From Brumimicrobium sp041655765 (lineage in GTDB: Bacteria > Bacteroidota > Bacteroidia > Flavobacteriales_D > Crocinitomicaceae), in assembly GCA_041655765.1 (NCBI GenBank), contig JBBAEU010000004.1, positions 66,606-130,605 of the forward strand: a stretch of 64,000 bases of DNA, in the 5' to 3' direction. The translations under genes and the position numbers were made by a program. Shown piece after piece: positions 8,418 through 16,820 of the stretch. The notes below the pieces were generated by a model. The model was not told the origin of the DNA and did not search any database. It saw nothing but the letters and a program-made list of their open reading frames with translations. The stretch's first letter is position 1. The number at the start of each line of letters is the position of its first letter.

Positions 8418-9242
8418 ATGAATCTTATAAATCAGAAATATTTGGGTGCTGCCGACAGAAAGTCTTTACTTGACTTTCAAGAGCCTGATGGAGATTATGA
8501 GCACATCATCGTTTTTATTCATGGATATAAAGGCTTTAAAGATTGGGGCGCTTGGAACTTGGTTCAATCTTACTTTGTGGGCAATGGAATTGGCTTTTGT
8601 AAATTTAACATGAGTCATAACGGTGGAACAATTGAAAACCCAATAGATTTCCCAGATTTGGAGGCGTTTTCTATCAATCGCTATACCTACGAAGTTAAAG
8701 ACATCCTAAATGTTTTGGATTGGATTGAACAAAATATTGATATCACAAATAAGAAAATTCACCTTTTCGGTCATAGTCGAGGTGGCGGAATAGCAACTTT
8801 GGCAGCACGAGACTACCGTGTGGCATCTGTTTCTACATTGGCGAGTATCTCAGATATTTCAACTCGTTTTCCAAGCAATGAAGAACTTGAAAAGTGGAAA
8901 AAAGATGGCGTTTATTATGTTAAAAATGCCAGAACGAATCAAGATATGCCACATAAATACGTGTTCTATGAAGATTGGCTTGAAAATAGATTGACGTTAA
9001 ACATCGAAGCCAATGCTAAACATTTAAAAATTCCTGCTTTGCATATTCATGGCGACAAAGACGGTACAGTTCCTATATCTGATTCTGAAAATTTAAGTAA
9101 TTGGACGGGTGGAGCACTATATATTCTTAATGGTGCAGATCATACATTTGATAGTTATCATCCATACGATAAAAAAGAGTTGCCGAATAAACTAAATGAA
9201 GCCGTTAATTTGGTGAGATTGTTTGTTTTGAATCAGGGTTGA
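8418..9242 (+). CDS. Alpha/beta hydrolase
   Basis: The 274-residue protein has the alpha/beta hydrolase plan. FIHGYKGFKDWGAW near residues 31-44 forms the oxyanion region, GHSRGGG near 117-123 carries the serine nucleophile, HIHGDKDGTVP holds the likely acid residue and GADHTFD gives the catalytic histidine. No signal peptide is visible, so it acts in the cytosol. The substrate is unknown; relatives are esterases or acyl-peptide-like hydrolases. It is downstream of the Crp-family gene with a 1-base gap, so both belong to one operon. Confidence 0.85.
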   Translation: MNLINQKYLGAADRKSLLDFQEPDGDYEHIIVFIHGYKGFKDWGAWNLVQSYFVGNGIGFCKFNMSHNGGTIENPIDFPDLEAFSINRYTYEVKDILNVLDWIEQNIDITNKKIHLFGHSRGGGIATLAARDYRVASVSTLASISDISTRFPSNEELEKWKKDGVYYVKNARTNQDMPHKYVFYEDWLENRLTLNIEANAKHLKIPALHIHGDKDGTVPISDSENLSNWTGGALYILNGADHTFDSYHPYDKKELPNKLNEAVNLVRLFVLNQG

Positions 9243-9270
9243 GCGAAATTTTTGTTTGTTAACCTTAATT

Positions 9271-10047
9271 TTACCCAACTCCATTCATCTCATTCTTAAA
9301 AGAAACAAAATCTTTAAAAATTAGCTTTGTTTTGATTGACTTAAACTCTTTCAGTCGTACTTTTCCATCCTTTTTGCGTGGATTTGGATAGACAATCACA
9401 AATTGAAATTCTTTTAATGAATAGAGTGCTAGATTTAGCTCATCGATTTTTCGTTTGTAATATAATTCAGACCAATCAAAATCAAAACCTTGATAGACTG
9501 TCTTTTTACTTTTATCAATCATATCTATACTAAAAGTTGATGCCAAAAGTTGATTCAATTCATTTAAAACAACATTTTTTTCTAACTTATCAAACTTTTT
9601 AGAATTACAATAGGCCCTCCATTGATTTGTAAAAACAATATGTTTACTCGTTTTCCTTTCTTCTTTTTCGTTAAAAAATAAATAAATAAGATTTTCAAAA
9701 ACTTCAAAATTTAGCCAATCATTGATAGTAATAGGTTCACTATATATGATGTTTCCATGAATAGATTTAGAGAGTCTTTTCAAATTATTACTCGAAAAAA
9801 CAGGGTCGAATAAGCGCAAACCTTCTGAGTGATTTCTGTGTTGGTCGATTTTATTTTTCAATGCTGTTAAATGTCTTTTTAATGAACCAAAAGTATTTGA
9901 ATGCAATGTTTTTTTTAAAAGATTCATCCTGTTTTTCGAAATATACATAAACGGTCCTTCATCACCACCTGCAAGAAGTCCAATGCTTATCAACTCATCT
10001 GTCAACTGATTGGATTTAAAATAAATCATTGAATAAAAAGTTTCCAT
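9271..10047 (-). CDS. Unknown protein coupled to the GT9 gene
   Basis: I do not recognise this protein. With the ATG at 10047 it has 258 residues and begins METFYSMIYF; a longer reading from 10110 would run into the upstream glycosyltransferase gene and looks spurious. It is basic, lysine-rich and soluble, with two tryptophan-containing segments (INDWLNFEVF and FDFDWSELYYKR). Only one base separates it from the stop of the family-9 glycosyltransferase, so the two are almost certainly co-transcribed and may be translationally coupled. A role in envelope sugar metabolism is possible from context but nothing in the sequence proves it. Confidence 0.6.
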   Translation of the reverse strand: METFYSMIYFKSNQLTDELISIGLLAGGDEGPFMYISKNRMNLLKKTLHSNTFGSLKRHLTALKNKIDQHRNHSEGLRLFDPVFSSNNLKRLSKSIHGNIIYSEPITINDWLNFEVFENLIYLFFNEKEERKTSKHIVFTNQWRAYCNSKKFDKLEKNVVLNELNQLLASTFSIDMIDKSKKTVYQGFDFDWSELYYKRKIDELNLALYSLKEFQFVIVYPNPRKKDGKVRLKEFKSIKTKLIFKDFVSFKNEMNGVG

Positions 10048-10048
10048 A

Positions 10049-11026
10049 CTAAATAGATAGATTTTCAGGTGAAATTTCAATTTTACTTCCCATGTTATAC
10101 AATCCGTCAATAGGCGATTTGATTCCTGTTGGTGTTGTCAACGATTGATTTAACTTAGGATTTGGTTCAATCACTTTAGAGTCGTCTGACAAAGGACCAA
10201 ATCCATACAAAGGAATTGTTCCAGTAAAAAACGCTCTCACTGGTGCATTCATTGAAGAGGCAATGTGCAGGGGAGATGAGTCGTTTGTAAAATTCATTGC
10301 TGCATCTTTCATAAGAGCCGCACTTTGAAGTAATGAAGTTTTTCCTGCAAGGTTTTGAATCTGTTGTGGGAACTTTTCTTTTAGTGATTCACATAAATCG
10401 TAATCATTATGCGCGCCGATTAACAAAATCTGACCTTTTTTTGATAAAATCTCAAACAGTTCTAACCACTTTTCAGCAGGTAATTGTTTTGAAGGCACGA
10501 CAGAAGATGGAGCAACACAGAAATATGTTTCAGACTGAAATTGTTTGACAAACTCAAAGTCATCTTTAGATGGAAACAATTCTGGTCTAATAAGTTTTTT
10601 ACAATTATGGTGTTGGATTAATTCAAGATTTCTTTCAACTTCATGCTTACCGCTTGTGAGTGAGTGCCGAATTTTAATGTCATAAACCCAAGAAAACTTA
10701 TTTTTATCAAATCCGATTTTCTTTTTTGCTTTCCCAAACATTGTCATAAACCCTGCATTTGCATATCGCTGAAGCGTAATGATTTCATCGTATTCTTTCT
10801 GCCTGATTTGTGAAATTGTTTTCAATAGGCTTTTATACTTCTGCTGTCTTTTATTCCAAATAATAATTTTATTGATTTTTGGGTTATTGGTTAAGAGTAC
10901 CTCGTTTCCTTTTCTCACCACAACATCAATTGCCGAATCAGGATAAATCCTTTTCAATTCTGATATGATGGGAGTCATTAAAATCACATCACCAATAAAA
11001 GCAGTTTGAATAATTAAAAATTTCAT
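10049..11026 (-). CDS. Glycosyltransferase family 9 (ADP-heptose:LPS heptosyltransferase-like)
   Basis: The 325-residue protein has the GT-B family 9 layout. The N-terminus reads IIQTAFIGDVILMTPII, typical of heptosyltransferases, with the GDV block that lies near the acceptor. The C-terminal half contains FCVAPSS and a nucleotide-sugar site ending in NDSSPLHIASSMNAP. It probably adds a heptose or related sugar to the lipopolysaccharide core at the inner face of the inner membrane. Donor and acceptor cannot be fixed from sequence. The next gene downstream follows after one base. A TATATTTG -7 box lies only six bases before its start. Confidence 0.88.
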   Translation of the reverse strand: MKFLIIQTAFIGDVILMTPIISELKRIYPDSAIDVVVRKGNEVLLTNNPKINKIIIWNKRQQKYKSLLKTISQIRQKEYDEIITLQRYANAGFMTMFGKAKKKIGFDKNKFSWVYDIKIRHSLTSGKHEVERNLELIQHHNCKKLIRPELFPSKDDFEFVKQFQSETYFCVAPSSVVPSKQLPAEKWLELFEILSKKGQILLIGAHNDYDLCESLKEKFPQQIQNLAGKTSLLQSAALMKDAAMNFTNDSSPLHIASSMNAPVRAFFTGTIPLYGFGPLSDDSKVIEPNPKLNQSLTTPTGIKSPIDGLYNMGSKIEISPENLSI

Positions 11027-11031
11027 TTCTA

Positions 11032-11039
11032 CAAATATA
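11032..11039 (-). promoter_or_regulatory. -7 box TATATTTG before the GT9 gene
   Basis: Read on the minus strand this is a perfect TAnnTTTG. It would give a very short or absent 5' leader for the glycosyltransferase gene. No TTG -33 box was found at 17-23 bases. Confidence 0.4.
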
Positions 11040-11124
11040 GTAACAGAAACGTTAATGGGAGTAGCATATCTTTTAAAAATAAAACCAATAATTATAGAAG
11101 GCTAAATGTTTGATTTAAACAAAG

Positions 11125-11153
11125 TTGTTAAAATATTAATTGCATTTTAACAA
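11125..11153. repeat. Inverted repeat, 10-bp arms
   Basis: TTGTTAAAAT at 11125-11134 is exactly complementary to ATTTTAACAA at 11144-11153, with a 9-base loop. It lies between the divergently read glycosyltransferase and 131-residue protein genes. It could be an operator or an RNA hairpin; it lacks the T-tract of a terminator. Confidence 0.45.
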
Positions 11154-11201
11154 TTTTAATCTTAAGACTTACTTGCTTTTTTACTACTTTACTCTTAATT
11201 T

Positions 11202-11240
11202 AGCAGTCGACGAAAGCACTCTTTGCGTCGATAGATTGCT
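11202..11240. repeat. Stem-loop with a small G+C-richer core
   Basis: The arms AGCA/TGCT, TCGACG/CGTCGA and AAAG/CTTT nest around a CACT loop, with one bulged G and a 5-base asymmetry. It stands out from the AT-rich intergenic DNA. It could fold in the leader RNA of the 131-residue protein gene, mark a small RNA, or be a protein-binding site. A degenerate promoter (TTG at 11173-11175, TAATTTAG at 11196-11203) precedes it. Confidence 0.4.
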
Positions 11241-11282
11241 CCTATTTGTATACTAATGGTGTATTTGGTTTGTTTAATACTT

Positions 11283-11290
11283 TATATTTG
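11283..11290 (+). promoter_or_regulatory. -7 box TATATTTG before the 131-residue gene
   Basis: A perfect TAnnTTTG lies 20 bases before the ATG at 11311. A TTTG at 11264-11267 is 15 bases upstream, a little closer than the usual 17-23. Confidence 0.45.
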
Positions 11291-11310
11291 GCTACTTTAG
11301 AAATAAAAGA

Positions 11311-11706
11311 ATGAGTGAGGAAATTATTTTTGATGGCGTATTAGTAACTATATCTTATATAGATAACCATTGGTATCTTTATAAGGTTAAGGAAACAGAC
11401 GATAAGGATTTAGATAAAGATGCTACAATTAATCATTTTGAGATTATAAGGGCACATTCTAAAGAAAATGCCATAAAATTAATTGCAGATTTATCTGACT
11501 TAACAAAATTACCAAAAGACGGATCTACAGTCTATTTCAGAGAAAATTACAACCCAAATAGTGTTTATGCAGTTGTTGTAAAACAGCCATTCATTCGATT
11601 ATTTATTACACAAACCTCCAGATTTCGAGGAATAAAAAACTTAAAAGTATTTAAAACATATAAGGACGCTATGAAATGGATTATGTCCACCGACATTAAA
11701 TCGTAG
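11311..11706 (+). CDS. Small conserved-looking protein of unknown function
   Basis: I do not recognise this 131-residue soluble protein. It has no signal peptide or membrane helix. The sequence alternates short beta-like stretches (GVLVTISYIDNHWYLYKV) with charged segments and ends in a helix containing KTYKDAMKWIM, a shape seen in small alpha/beta proteins. It has its own promoter-like -7 box and a stem-loop in the leader region. Its 3' end overlaps the end of the convergent shikimate kinase gene by 11 bases, so both reading frames share that sequence. The -7 box and codon-like composition support a real gene. Confidence 0.65.
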   Translation: MSEEIIFDGVLVTISYIDNHWYLYKVKETDDKDLDKDATINHFEIIRAHSKENAIKLIADLSDLTKLPKDGSTVYFRENYNPNSVYAVVVKQPFIRLFITQTSRFRGIKNLKVFKTYKDAMKWIMSTDIKS

Positions 11707-12220
11707 GCTCGTTTAAAATTTGTTTTATTATTTTAACTTCTTGATGATTTCGGTCTAAAATAATTTGCGCCATATTATAAAAAGGTTCTCTTTCTTTAAT
11801 TGTTGTTTCAATGTAGTTCTTTAACTCAACATCGCTATCCCTAAATTCCTTGATTAATGGACGAGTTTTTTTGCTATTTTTTAAACGGTTAAATAATTCT
11901 TTATTGGGTCTCTGGAGATAAATAGTTGTTCCATACTGATTCATTAATTCCATATTCTTATTAAAACATGGTGTGCCGCCACCAACTGAAATGACACAGT
12001 AATCTTCTTCTAAAATTATTTCTTTTAAAATAAATGATTCTACCTTCCGAAACTCATCTTCTCCATGTTGTTGAAAGAATTCATCTATGGAAATACCATA
12101 CTTTCCTTCAATTTTACTGTCTAAATCAATAAAGTTGAAATCCAGCTCTTTGGCTAACTTTTTACCCAAAGTTGTCTTTCCTGTTCCCATAAATCCAATA
12201 AAAAATACGATTTTCTTCAT
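11696..12220 (-). CDS. aroK: Shikimate kinase
   Basis: This cytosolic kinase phosphorylates shikimate at the 3-position, the fifth step of aromatic amino acid and chorismate synthesis. The 174 residues are full length. GFMGTGKT at 9-16 is the Walker A loop, aspartate in IDLDSKI (31-37) and arginine 58 should contact shikimate, and the GGG at 80-82 completes the substrate site. RPLI in the lid region is also present. Its 3' end overlaps the convergent gene by 11 bases. Chorismate made here also feeds menaquinone synthesis, whose MenD lies at 55 kb. Confidence 0.95.
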   Translation of the reverse strand: MKKIVFFIGFMGTGKTTLGKKLAKELDFNFIDLDSKIEGKYGISIDEFFQQHGEDEFRKVESFILKEIILEEDYCVISVGGGTPCFNKNMELMNQYGTTIYLQRPNKELFNRLKNSKKTRPLIKEFRDSDVELKNYIETTIKEREPFYNMAQIILDRNHQEVKIIKQILNEPTI

Positions 12221-12228
12221 ATCAAGAG

Positions 12229-12236
12229 CAAATCTA
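12229..12236 (-). promoter_or_regulatory. -7 box TAGATTTG before aroK
   Basis: On the minus strand this matches TAnnTTTG and ends 9 bases before the aroK start. A -33 box is not clear. Confidence 0.4.
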
Positions 12237-12331
12237 AATATACATTCAAATAATTAAGACTATATGAGAGATTAAATTTTTAAAAAAAATTAAAATAATT
12301 CATTAAGTTAGTTATTTTACTCGTTAATATC

Positions 12332-12339
12332 TATCTTTG
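12332..12339 (+). promoter_or_regulatory. -7 box TATCTTTG before the outer-membrane protein gene
   Basis: A perfect TAnnTTTG lies 37 bases before the ATG at 12377, giving a leader of about 30 bases. No TTG is found at the -33 position. Confidence 0.5.
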
Positions 12340-12376
12340 TAGAGGTTTTATTTTATGAACAAAAAAATAATTGAAT

Positions 12377-12925
12377 ATGAGCAAAATCAATTTAAGAAGT
12401 AGAAAAGTATTTTTTTCGTTATCGTTATCGATGTTAATCTTTTTTGGATTTTCAACGCGTAGTAATGCACAATTAGGTGATGACTTTCAAAATGCTATTG
12501 GCGTGAGGTTAGGAAGTCCAATTGGTGTAACATACAAGCATTTTTTCGCAAATAACCATGCGTTAGAGGCTCAGTTTGGATATGCTTGGCCGTATGGACA
12601 TGGGTATGGGCCTGGGTATTACAATTATGGATATAATTATGCTTATTATTGGCAAGGTATGGACATTGCCGCTTTATATGAATATCACCAAAATATCACT
12701 GCTGGCTTTAACTGGTTTGCTGGTGGTGGAATTGTTGTACAAATTTTTCCTCGTCATCCTGCTGTACATGTTGGGCCTGCTTTAATCGGTGGAGTTACTT
12801 ATAAATTCGATTTCCCACTAGAAGTAAGCGTTGATTATCGACCAACCTTTCTATTTGGCAGTGGTGGATTTGCTGGTTCAAGAGGATTCTCATTTGCTGC
12901 AGCCTCTGCTAGATATACGTTCTAG
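12377..12925 (+). CDS. Small outer-membrane beta-barrel-like secreted protein
   Basis: The ATG at 12377 gives 182 residues; a TTG two codons earlier is less likely. A Sec signal peptide is clear: basic n-region (KINLRSRK), hydrophobic core and a cleavage region STRSNAQ ending near residue 33. The mature part is rich in glycine, tyrosine and alternating hydrophobic strands and ends in a phenylalanine (SARYTF), the usual C-terminal signal of an outer-membrane beta barrel. A GYGPGYYNYGYNY tract near residue 75 is a low-complexity loop. The function is unknown. A strong hairpin terminator follows. Confidence 0.75.
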   Translation: MSKINLRSRKVFFSLSLSMLIFFGFSTRSNAQLGDDFQNAIGVRLGSPIGVTYKHFFANNHALEAQFGYAWPYGHGYGPGYYNYGYNYAYYWQGMDIAALYEYHQNITAGFNWFAGGGIVVQIFPRHPAVHVGPALIGGVTYKFDFPLEVSVDYRPTFLFGSGGFAGSRGFSFAAASARYTF

Positions 12926-12948
12926 TTATTTAACTGAGGTTTAAAAAT

Positions 12949-13020
12949 AAGATGTTCAAAAAGTAGCAAGCAAGTGTATGTTTAAGTTTGCTGTTTCTAT
13001 TTTTTGAACATCTTTTTTTT
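12949..13020 (+). terminator. Rho-independent terminator of the outer-membrane protein gene
   Basis: AAGATGTTCAAAAA at 12949-12962 pairs perfectly with TTTTTGAACATCTT at 13001-13014, and an inner AGCAAGC/GTTTGCT stem supports it. Eight T residues end the structure (13013-13020). Confidence 0.8.
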
Positions 13021-13117
13021 ATGTTAACTTACCATTCACTTTTTTTTATTGAGTTTTCTTCTGAAGTTATATGATAATCGTTAATTTTATGACTTAAAAT
13101 AATTAAGATATAAGACA

Positions 13118-14887
13118 ATGGTCATAAAAGAAAAGTTATCAGCCTTACGTTCAGAAATGGACAAAAACAATATAGATGCATTTATAATTTATTCTTCTGA
13201 TCCACATGCAAGTGAATATTTACCAGAAGAATGGAAAGAGCGGACATGGATTTCTGGATTTACTGGCTCCGCAGGTTGGGTTGTTGTCTTAAAAGATAAG
13301 GCAGGACTGTGGACAGATGGTCGTTATTTTACACAAGCAAACATCCAATTAAAAAATTCAGGAATAGATTTATTTAAAGATGGGATAGAAGGAACTCCTA
13401 ATTACATTGATTGGATTGCTTCGGAAACAAAAGATTACGCAACGGTTGGAGTGAACGCCTTAGCAACAACCCATGCGAATTGGATAAATGTTAAAAACAC
13501 CCTGAAAGCAAAAAACAAAAAATTAGTTCATCTTCCTTTGCTGGAAAATATTTGGGTAAATAGAAAGGCACCTTCTCAGAATCCTGTTTTTGTTCATCCC
13601 ATAGAAAAAGCTGGGGAAACAGTTGAAAGTAAAATCACTAACATTCGAAAAAAAATAAAAGAGAAAGGATGTTCCGCTCATATTATCAATACTTTGGATG
13701 ATATTGCGTGGATTCTAAACCTAAGAGGAAGTGATGTAGAATGTAACCCTGTATTTCTTAGTTATTTATTTATTACTGAAGAAAAAAGTATCTTATTTGT
13801 TGATAAGGATAAACTCACTAGTGAAGCAATAACAGCGATGCAAAATTCCAATGTATCTTTGCGTTCTTATTCTGATTTATTCACTTTTCTGAAAGAAATT
13901 AAAAACGAAGTGATTTGGGTTTCTCCAAATGTAAATCAGTCAATTATAATGGCGTTAGAGCAAAATAATAATTTCCATGTTGCTCCCACGCCAAGCTCTT
14001 TAATGAAAGCTGTTAAAAATAAAACAGAATTGGCAGGATTCCGATCCGCAATGGTAAAAGACGGAGTTGCAATGGTTAATTTTCTTTATTGGTTAACACA
14101 TAATGTGGGTAATGAACCATTGACAGAATTTAGTATTGGCGAAAAATTAGAAGGATTCCGTCGTGAACAAAAAGACTTTGTCGGGATAAGTTTCGATAGC
14201 ATTGTTGGCTACAAAGGAAATGGTGCAATTATTCATTATCGAGCACCAGAAAATGGTTCAGCGGAAGTAACAAACGACGGTTCTATTTTAATTGATTCTG
14301 GTGGACAATATAAAGAAGGAACAACAGACATTACAAGAACACTTCCACTCGGAAAAGTAAGTGATGAGTTTAGAAGAGATTATACATTGGTGATGAAAGG
14401 ACATATTCAACTTGGAATGTCTAAATTTCCTAAAGGAACGCGTGGTGTTCAATTAGATACCTTAGCACGATTGGCACTTTGGAAAGAAGGAAAAGATTAC
14501 AATCACGGAACAGGTCACGGTGTAGGGAGTTTCCTCAACGTTCATGAGGGACCTCAAAATATCCGCAAAGATATGAATCCACAAGAGCTGTTGGAAGGAA
14601 TGGTAATTTCTAATGAGCCAGGATATTATATCGAAGATAGATATGGTATCCGACATGAAAACTTAATCGTTGTAACAGAATGGAAAAAAACAGAGTGGAA
14701 TACATTTTATGAATTTGAAACCATTACGTATTGTCCTTTCTTCTCTACTCCATTGATAAAGGATTTACTTTCTGATGATGAAATTCAATGGTACAATGAT
14801 TATCATAAAATGGTAAAAGAGAAGTTAGAACCATACTTAGAAGGTGATGTGAAAAAATGGTTTTTAGAAATGGTTAAGCCGATTTAA
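13118..14887 (+). CDS. Xaa-Pro aminopeptidase (M24B family, aminopeptidase P)
   Basis: This metallopeptidase removes an N-terminal residue that precedes proline. The 589-residue size is that of the three-domain eukaryote-like aminopeptidase P found in many Bacteroidota: two creatinase-like N-terminal domains (about 1-300) and a catalytic pita-bread domain. Metal-binding segments are visible in order: LIDSGGQYKEGTTDITRT, GTGHGVGSFLNVHEGP, ISNEPGYY and GIRHENLIVV. No signal peptide is present, so it works in the cytosol on peptides. It converges with the DNA glycosylase gene with a 4-base gap. Confidence 0.92.
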   Translation: MVIKEKLSALRSEMDKNNIDAFIIYSSDPHASEYLPEEWKERTWISGFTGSAGWVVVLKDKAGLWTDGRYFTQANIQLKNSGIDLFKDGIEGTPNYIDWIASETKDYATVGVNALATTHANWINVKNTLKAKNKKLVHLPLLENIWVNRKAPSQNPVFVHPIEKAGETVESKITNIRKKIKEKGCSAHIINTLDDIAWILNLRGSDVECNPVFLSYLFITEEKSILFVDKDKLTSEAITAMQNSNVSLRSYSDLFTFLKEIKNEVIWVSPNVNQSIIMALEQNNNFHVAPTPSSLMKAVKNKTELAGFRSAMVKDGVAMVNFLYWLTHNVGNEPLTEFSIGEKLEGFRREQKDFVGISFDSIVGYKGNGAIIHYRAPENGSAEVTNDGSILIDSGGQYKEGTTDITRTLPLGKVSDEFRRDYTLVMKGHIQLGMSKFPKGTRGVQLDTLARLALWKEGKDYNHGTGHGVGSFLNVHEGPQNIRKDMNPQELLEGMVISNEPGYYIEDRYGIRHENLIVVTEWKKTEWNTFYEFETITYCPFFSTPLIKDLLSDDEIQWYNDYHKMVKEKLEPYLEGDVKKWFLEMVKPI

Positions 14888-14891
14888 AAAG

Positions 14892-15578
14892 TTATTTCCC
14901 TAAAATTTGCAGATACTTCTCAAGGTAAAAATCCAATTCCTTCAGCTTATATTGTTGAATATATCTGGGATGTTCTAAAACTGAAATTTTATCGAAAAAA
15001 TTAAATTCTTTGTTGATTTTATTAAAGAAATCTGCATTCTTTTTTCCCATGATAAAAACCTCGTCTGTTTGCAATCCCAAGTCAATATTTTGTTGGATAT
15101 TTTCAACGATTTTTGGACTAACTGATTTAAAAATTTCCTGTGAATCATAATAATTGGCGTTGACCCAATTTCCTTTTTTGTTTTTCTGGATTAATGCCAA
15201 AGGAAATACAGAGTTGATGTAGAATTTACTGTAAAAAGATTCTACACCTCCAAACTCTTTTATCATTCTATAAACAAAAGTCGAAGATACTTCATAAGTA
15301 TTTGCAGATTTCATCTTTATTCCACATTCACTTTCTAATCTTTTTGTATCTGTAAAAGGAATACCTGTTGTTCCTGCGCCTAATCGACCAGGATTTATTG
15401 CTAATATGAACTTTCTTGGATGGTTGTCATTGTAAAATTTATCATAAAAATGCTTCATAACCACCATTGTTTCAGGATTTTCCATAAATGGATTCAAAAC
15501 CTTGACATTCATCGGTAGTTTACCATTAAATGATAAACTCTGATTAAATTGAATTACGCGTTCACCAAATATCTGCAT
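14892..15578 (-). CDS. SMUG2-like uracil-DNA glycosylase family protein (DUF4918)
   Basis: The 228 residues match the length and pattern of the uracil-DNA glycosylase superfamily branch called SMUG2 or DUF4918, known in Bacteroidota. ILAINPGRLGAGTTGIPF near residues 58-75 is the motif-1 water-activating loop, and VLEHPRYIQQY near 209-219 is in the place of the C-terminal DNA-intercalation loop, with histidine then proline. Family members excise uracil or related damaged bases to start base-excision repair. The assignment rests on motif pattern; the exact lesion is not predictable. It ends 4 bases from the convergent peptidase gene. Confidence 0.75.
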   Translation of the reverse strand: MQIFGERVIQFNQSLSFNGKLPMNVKVLNPFMENPETMVVMKHFYDKFYNDNHPRKFILAINPGRLGAGTTGIPFTDTKRLESECGIKMKSANTYEVSSTFVYRMIKEFGGVESFYSKFYINSVFPLALIQKNKKGNWVNANYYDSQEIFKSVSPKIVENIQQNIDLGLQTDEVFIMGKKNADFFNKINKEFNFFDKISVLEHPRYIQQYKLKELDFYLEKYLQILGK

Positions 15579-15654
15579 AACAGAAAAAAATTATGCTAAA
15601 GATACGTAAAGATTTAAAAAATGACAAAACCATTTTATTATCATCTCTTTTTAC

Positions 15655-15662
15655 TATTTTTG
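15655..15662 (+). promoter_or_regulatory. -7 box TATTTTTG before the nucleotide-sugar operon
   Basis: A perfect TAnnTTTG lies 24 bases before the first ATG of the six-gene operon. No clear -33 TTG. Confidence 0.45.
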
Positions 15663-15686
15663 TTAATTATTTTGTAAAATTCGAAG

Positions 15687-16820
15687 ATGAAAAAAATTCA
15701 GATGGTTGACCTTGTGAGTCAATATGAGAAAATTAAACCACAAGTTCAAACTGCATTAGATTCTATTTTAAATACTGCTCAGTTCATTAATGGACCAGAT
15801 GTTCATGAGTTTAAGAAAGAGTTATCACATTATTTAGGCGTAAAGCATGTAATCCCTTGTGCAAATGGAACTGATGCGCTGCAAATTGCTATGATGGCAT
15901 TGGGTTTAAAGCCTGGAGATGAGGTGATCACGCCTTCATATACTTATATTGCGACCACAGAAGTAATTGGTTTGTTGGGATTAAAACCTGTATTTGTTGA
16001 TTGCGAAAAAGATTCTTTCAATATATCGCCGAAGGCAATTGAAGCGGCAATAACAAGGAATACAAAAGCAATTGTACCTGTTCATTTGTACGGTCAGGCA
16101 TGTAACATGGAAGAAATCCTTAAAATTGCAAAAAAATATGATTTAAAAGTTATTGAAGATAATGCTCAAGCAATTGGTTGTGAAATCATGCTTGATGATG
16201 GAACTGTGAAAAAAACAGGTGCAATCGGAGATATTGGATGTACAAGTTTTTTCCCTTCTAAAAACCTCGGTTGCTACGGAGACGGTGGTGCCATTTGTAC
16301 AAATGATGACCAATTAGCGGAAAAATTACAAATGATTGCCAACCATGGACAAAGTAAACGCTATTACCATGATGTAATTGGGTGTAATTCAAGACTTGAT
16401 ACAATGCAAGCTGCTATTTTAAGAATTAAACTTCCACTTTTAGATAGTTATATTGAAGCAAGAAGAAAGGCAGCAGATTTTTATGATAATCAATTTCAAA
16501 ATGTAAGCGGATTGACAGTTCCTTTTAGAAATAGTTTTTCTAATCATGTATTCCACCAATATACCTTACAGTTGGATGATGGAATTGATAGAGATGGCTT
16601 AATAGAATACTTACAAAGTAAAGATATCCCTGCTATGATTTATTATCCAGTACCTGCACATAGTCAAAAAATGTTTTCAGGTATTGAAACTTCTTACGGA
16701 AATTTAGAAAATACAGATTGGCTAACGTCACGTGTATTCTCATTACCAATGCACACAGAACTAGATGAAACACAATTAGAATATATTTGTACAGCAGTTA
16801 AAGAATACATAGAAAAATGA
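15687..16820 (+). CDS. DegT/DnrJ/EryC1/StrS-family sugar aminotransferase (WbpE-like)
   Basis: This PLP enzyme transfers an amino group from glutamate to a keto-sugar nucleotide. The 377 residues carry the family landmarks: NGTDALQIAM near 60-69, EDNAQAIG near 157-164 where PLP contacts an aspartate, and SFFPSKNLGCYGDGGA with the Schiff-base lysine at position 192. That last block is typical of WbpE, which aminates UDP-3-keto-GlcNAc uronate, but other 3- or 4-aminotransferases share it. It is the first gene of a compact operon; its TGA overlaps the ATG of the next gene by 4 bases. A WbpD-like acetyltransferase three genes later supports the 3-amino sugar role. Confidence 0.88.
   Translation: MKKIQMVDLVSQYEKIKPQVQTALDSILNTAQFINGPDVHEFKKELSHYLGVKHVIPCANGTDALQIAMMALGLKPGDEVITPSYTYIATTEVIGLLGLKPVFVDCEKDSFNISPKAIEAAITRNTKAIVPVHLYGQACNMEEILKIAKKYDLKVIEDNAQAIGCEIMLDDGTVKKTGAIGDIGCTSFFPSKNLGCYGDGGAICTNDDQLAEKLQMIANHGQSKRYYHDVIGCNSRLDTMQAAILRIKLPLLDSYIEARRKAADFYDNQFQNVSGLTVPFRNSFSNHVFHQYTLQLDDGIDRDGLIEYLQSKDIPAMIYYPVPAHSQKMFSGIETSYGNLENTDWLTSRVFSLPMHTELDETQLEYICTAVKEYIEK

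Noticed and set aside
10048..10110. Longer reading of the unknown 258-residue protein into the glycosyltransferase gene
   Set aside because: It would overlap conserved coding sequence by 62 bases; the ATG at 10047 directly after the upstream stop is more sensible.
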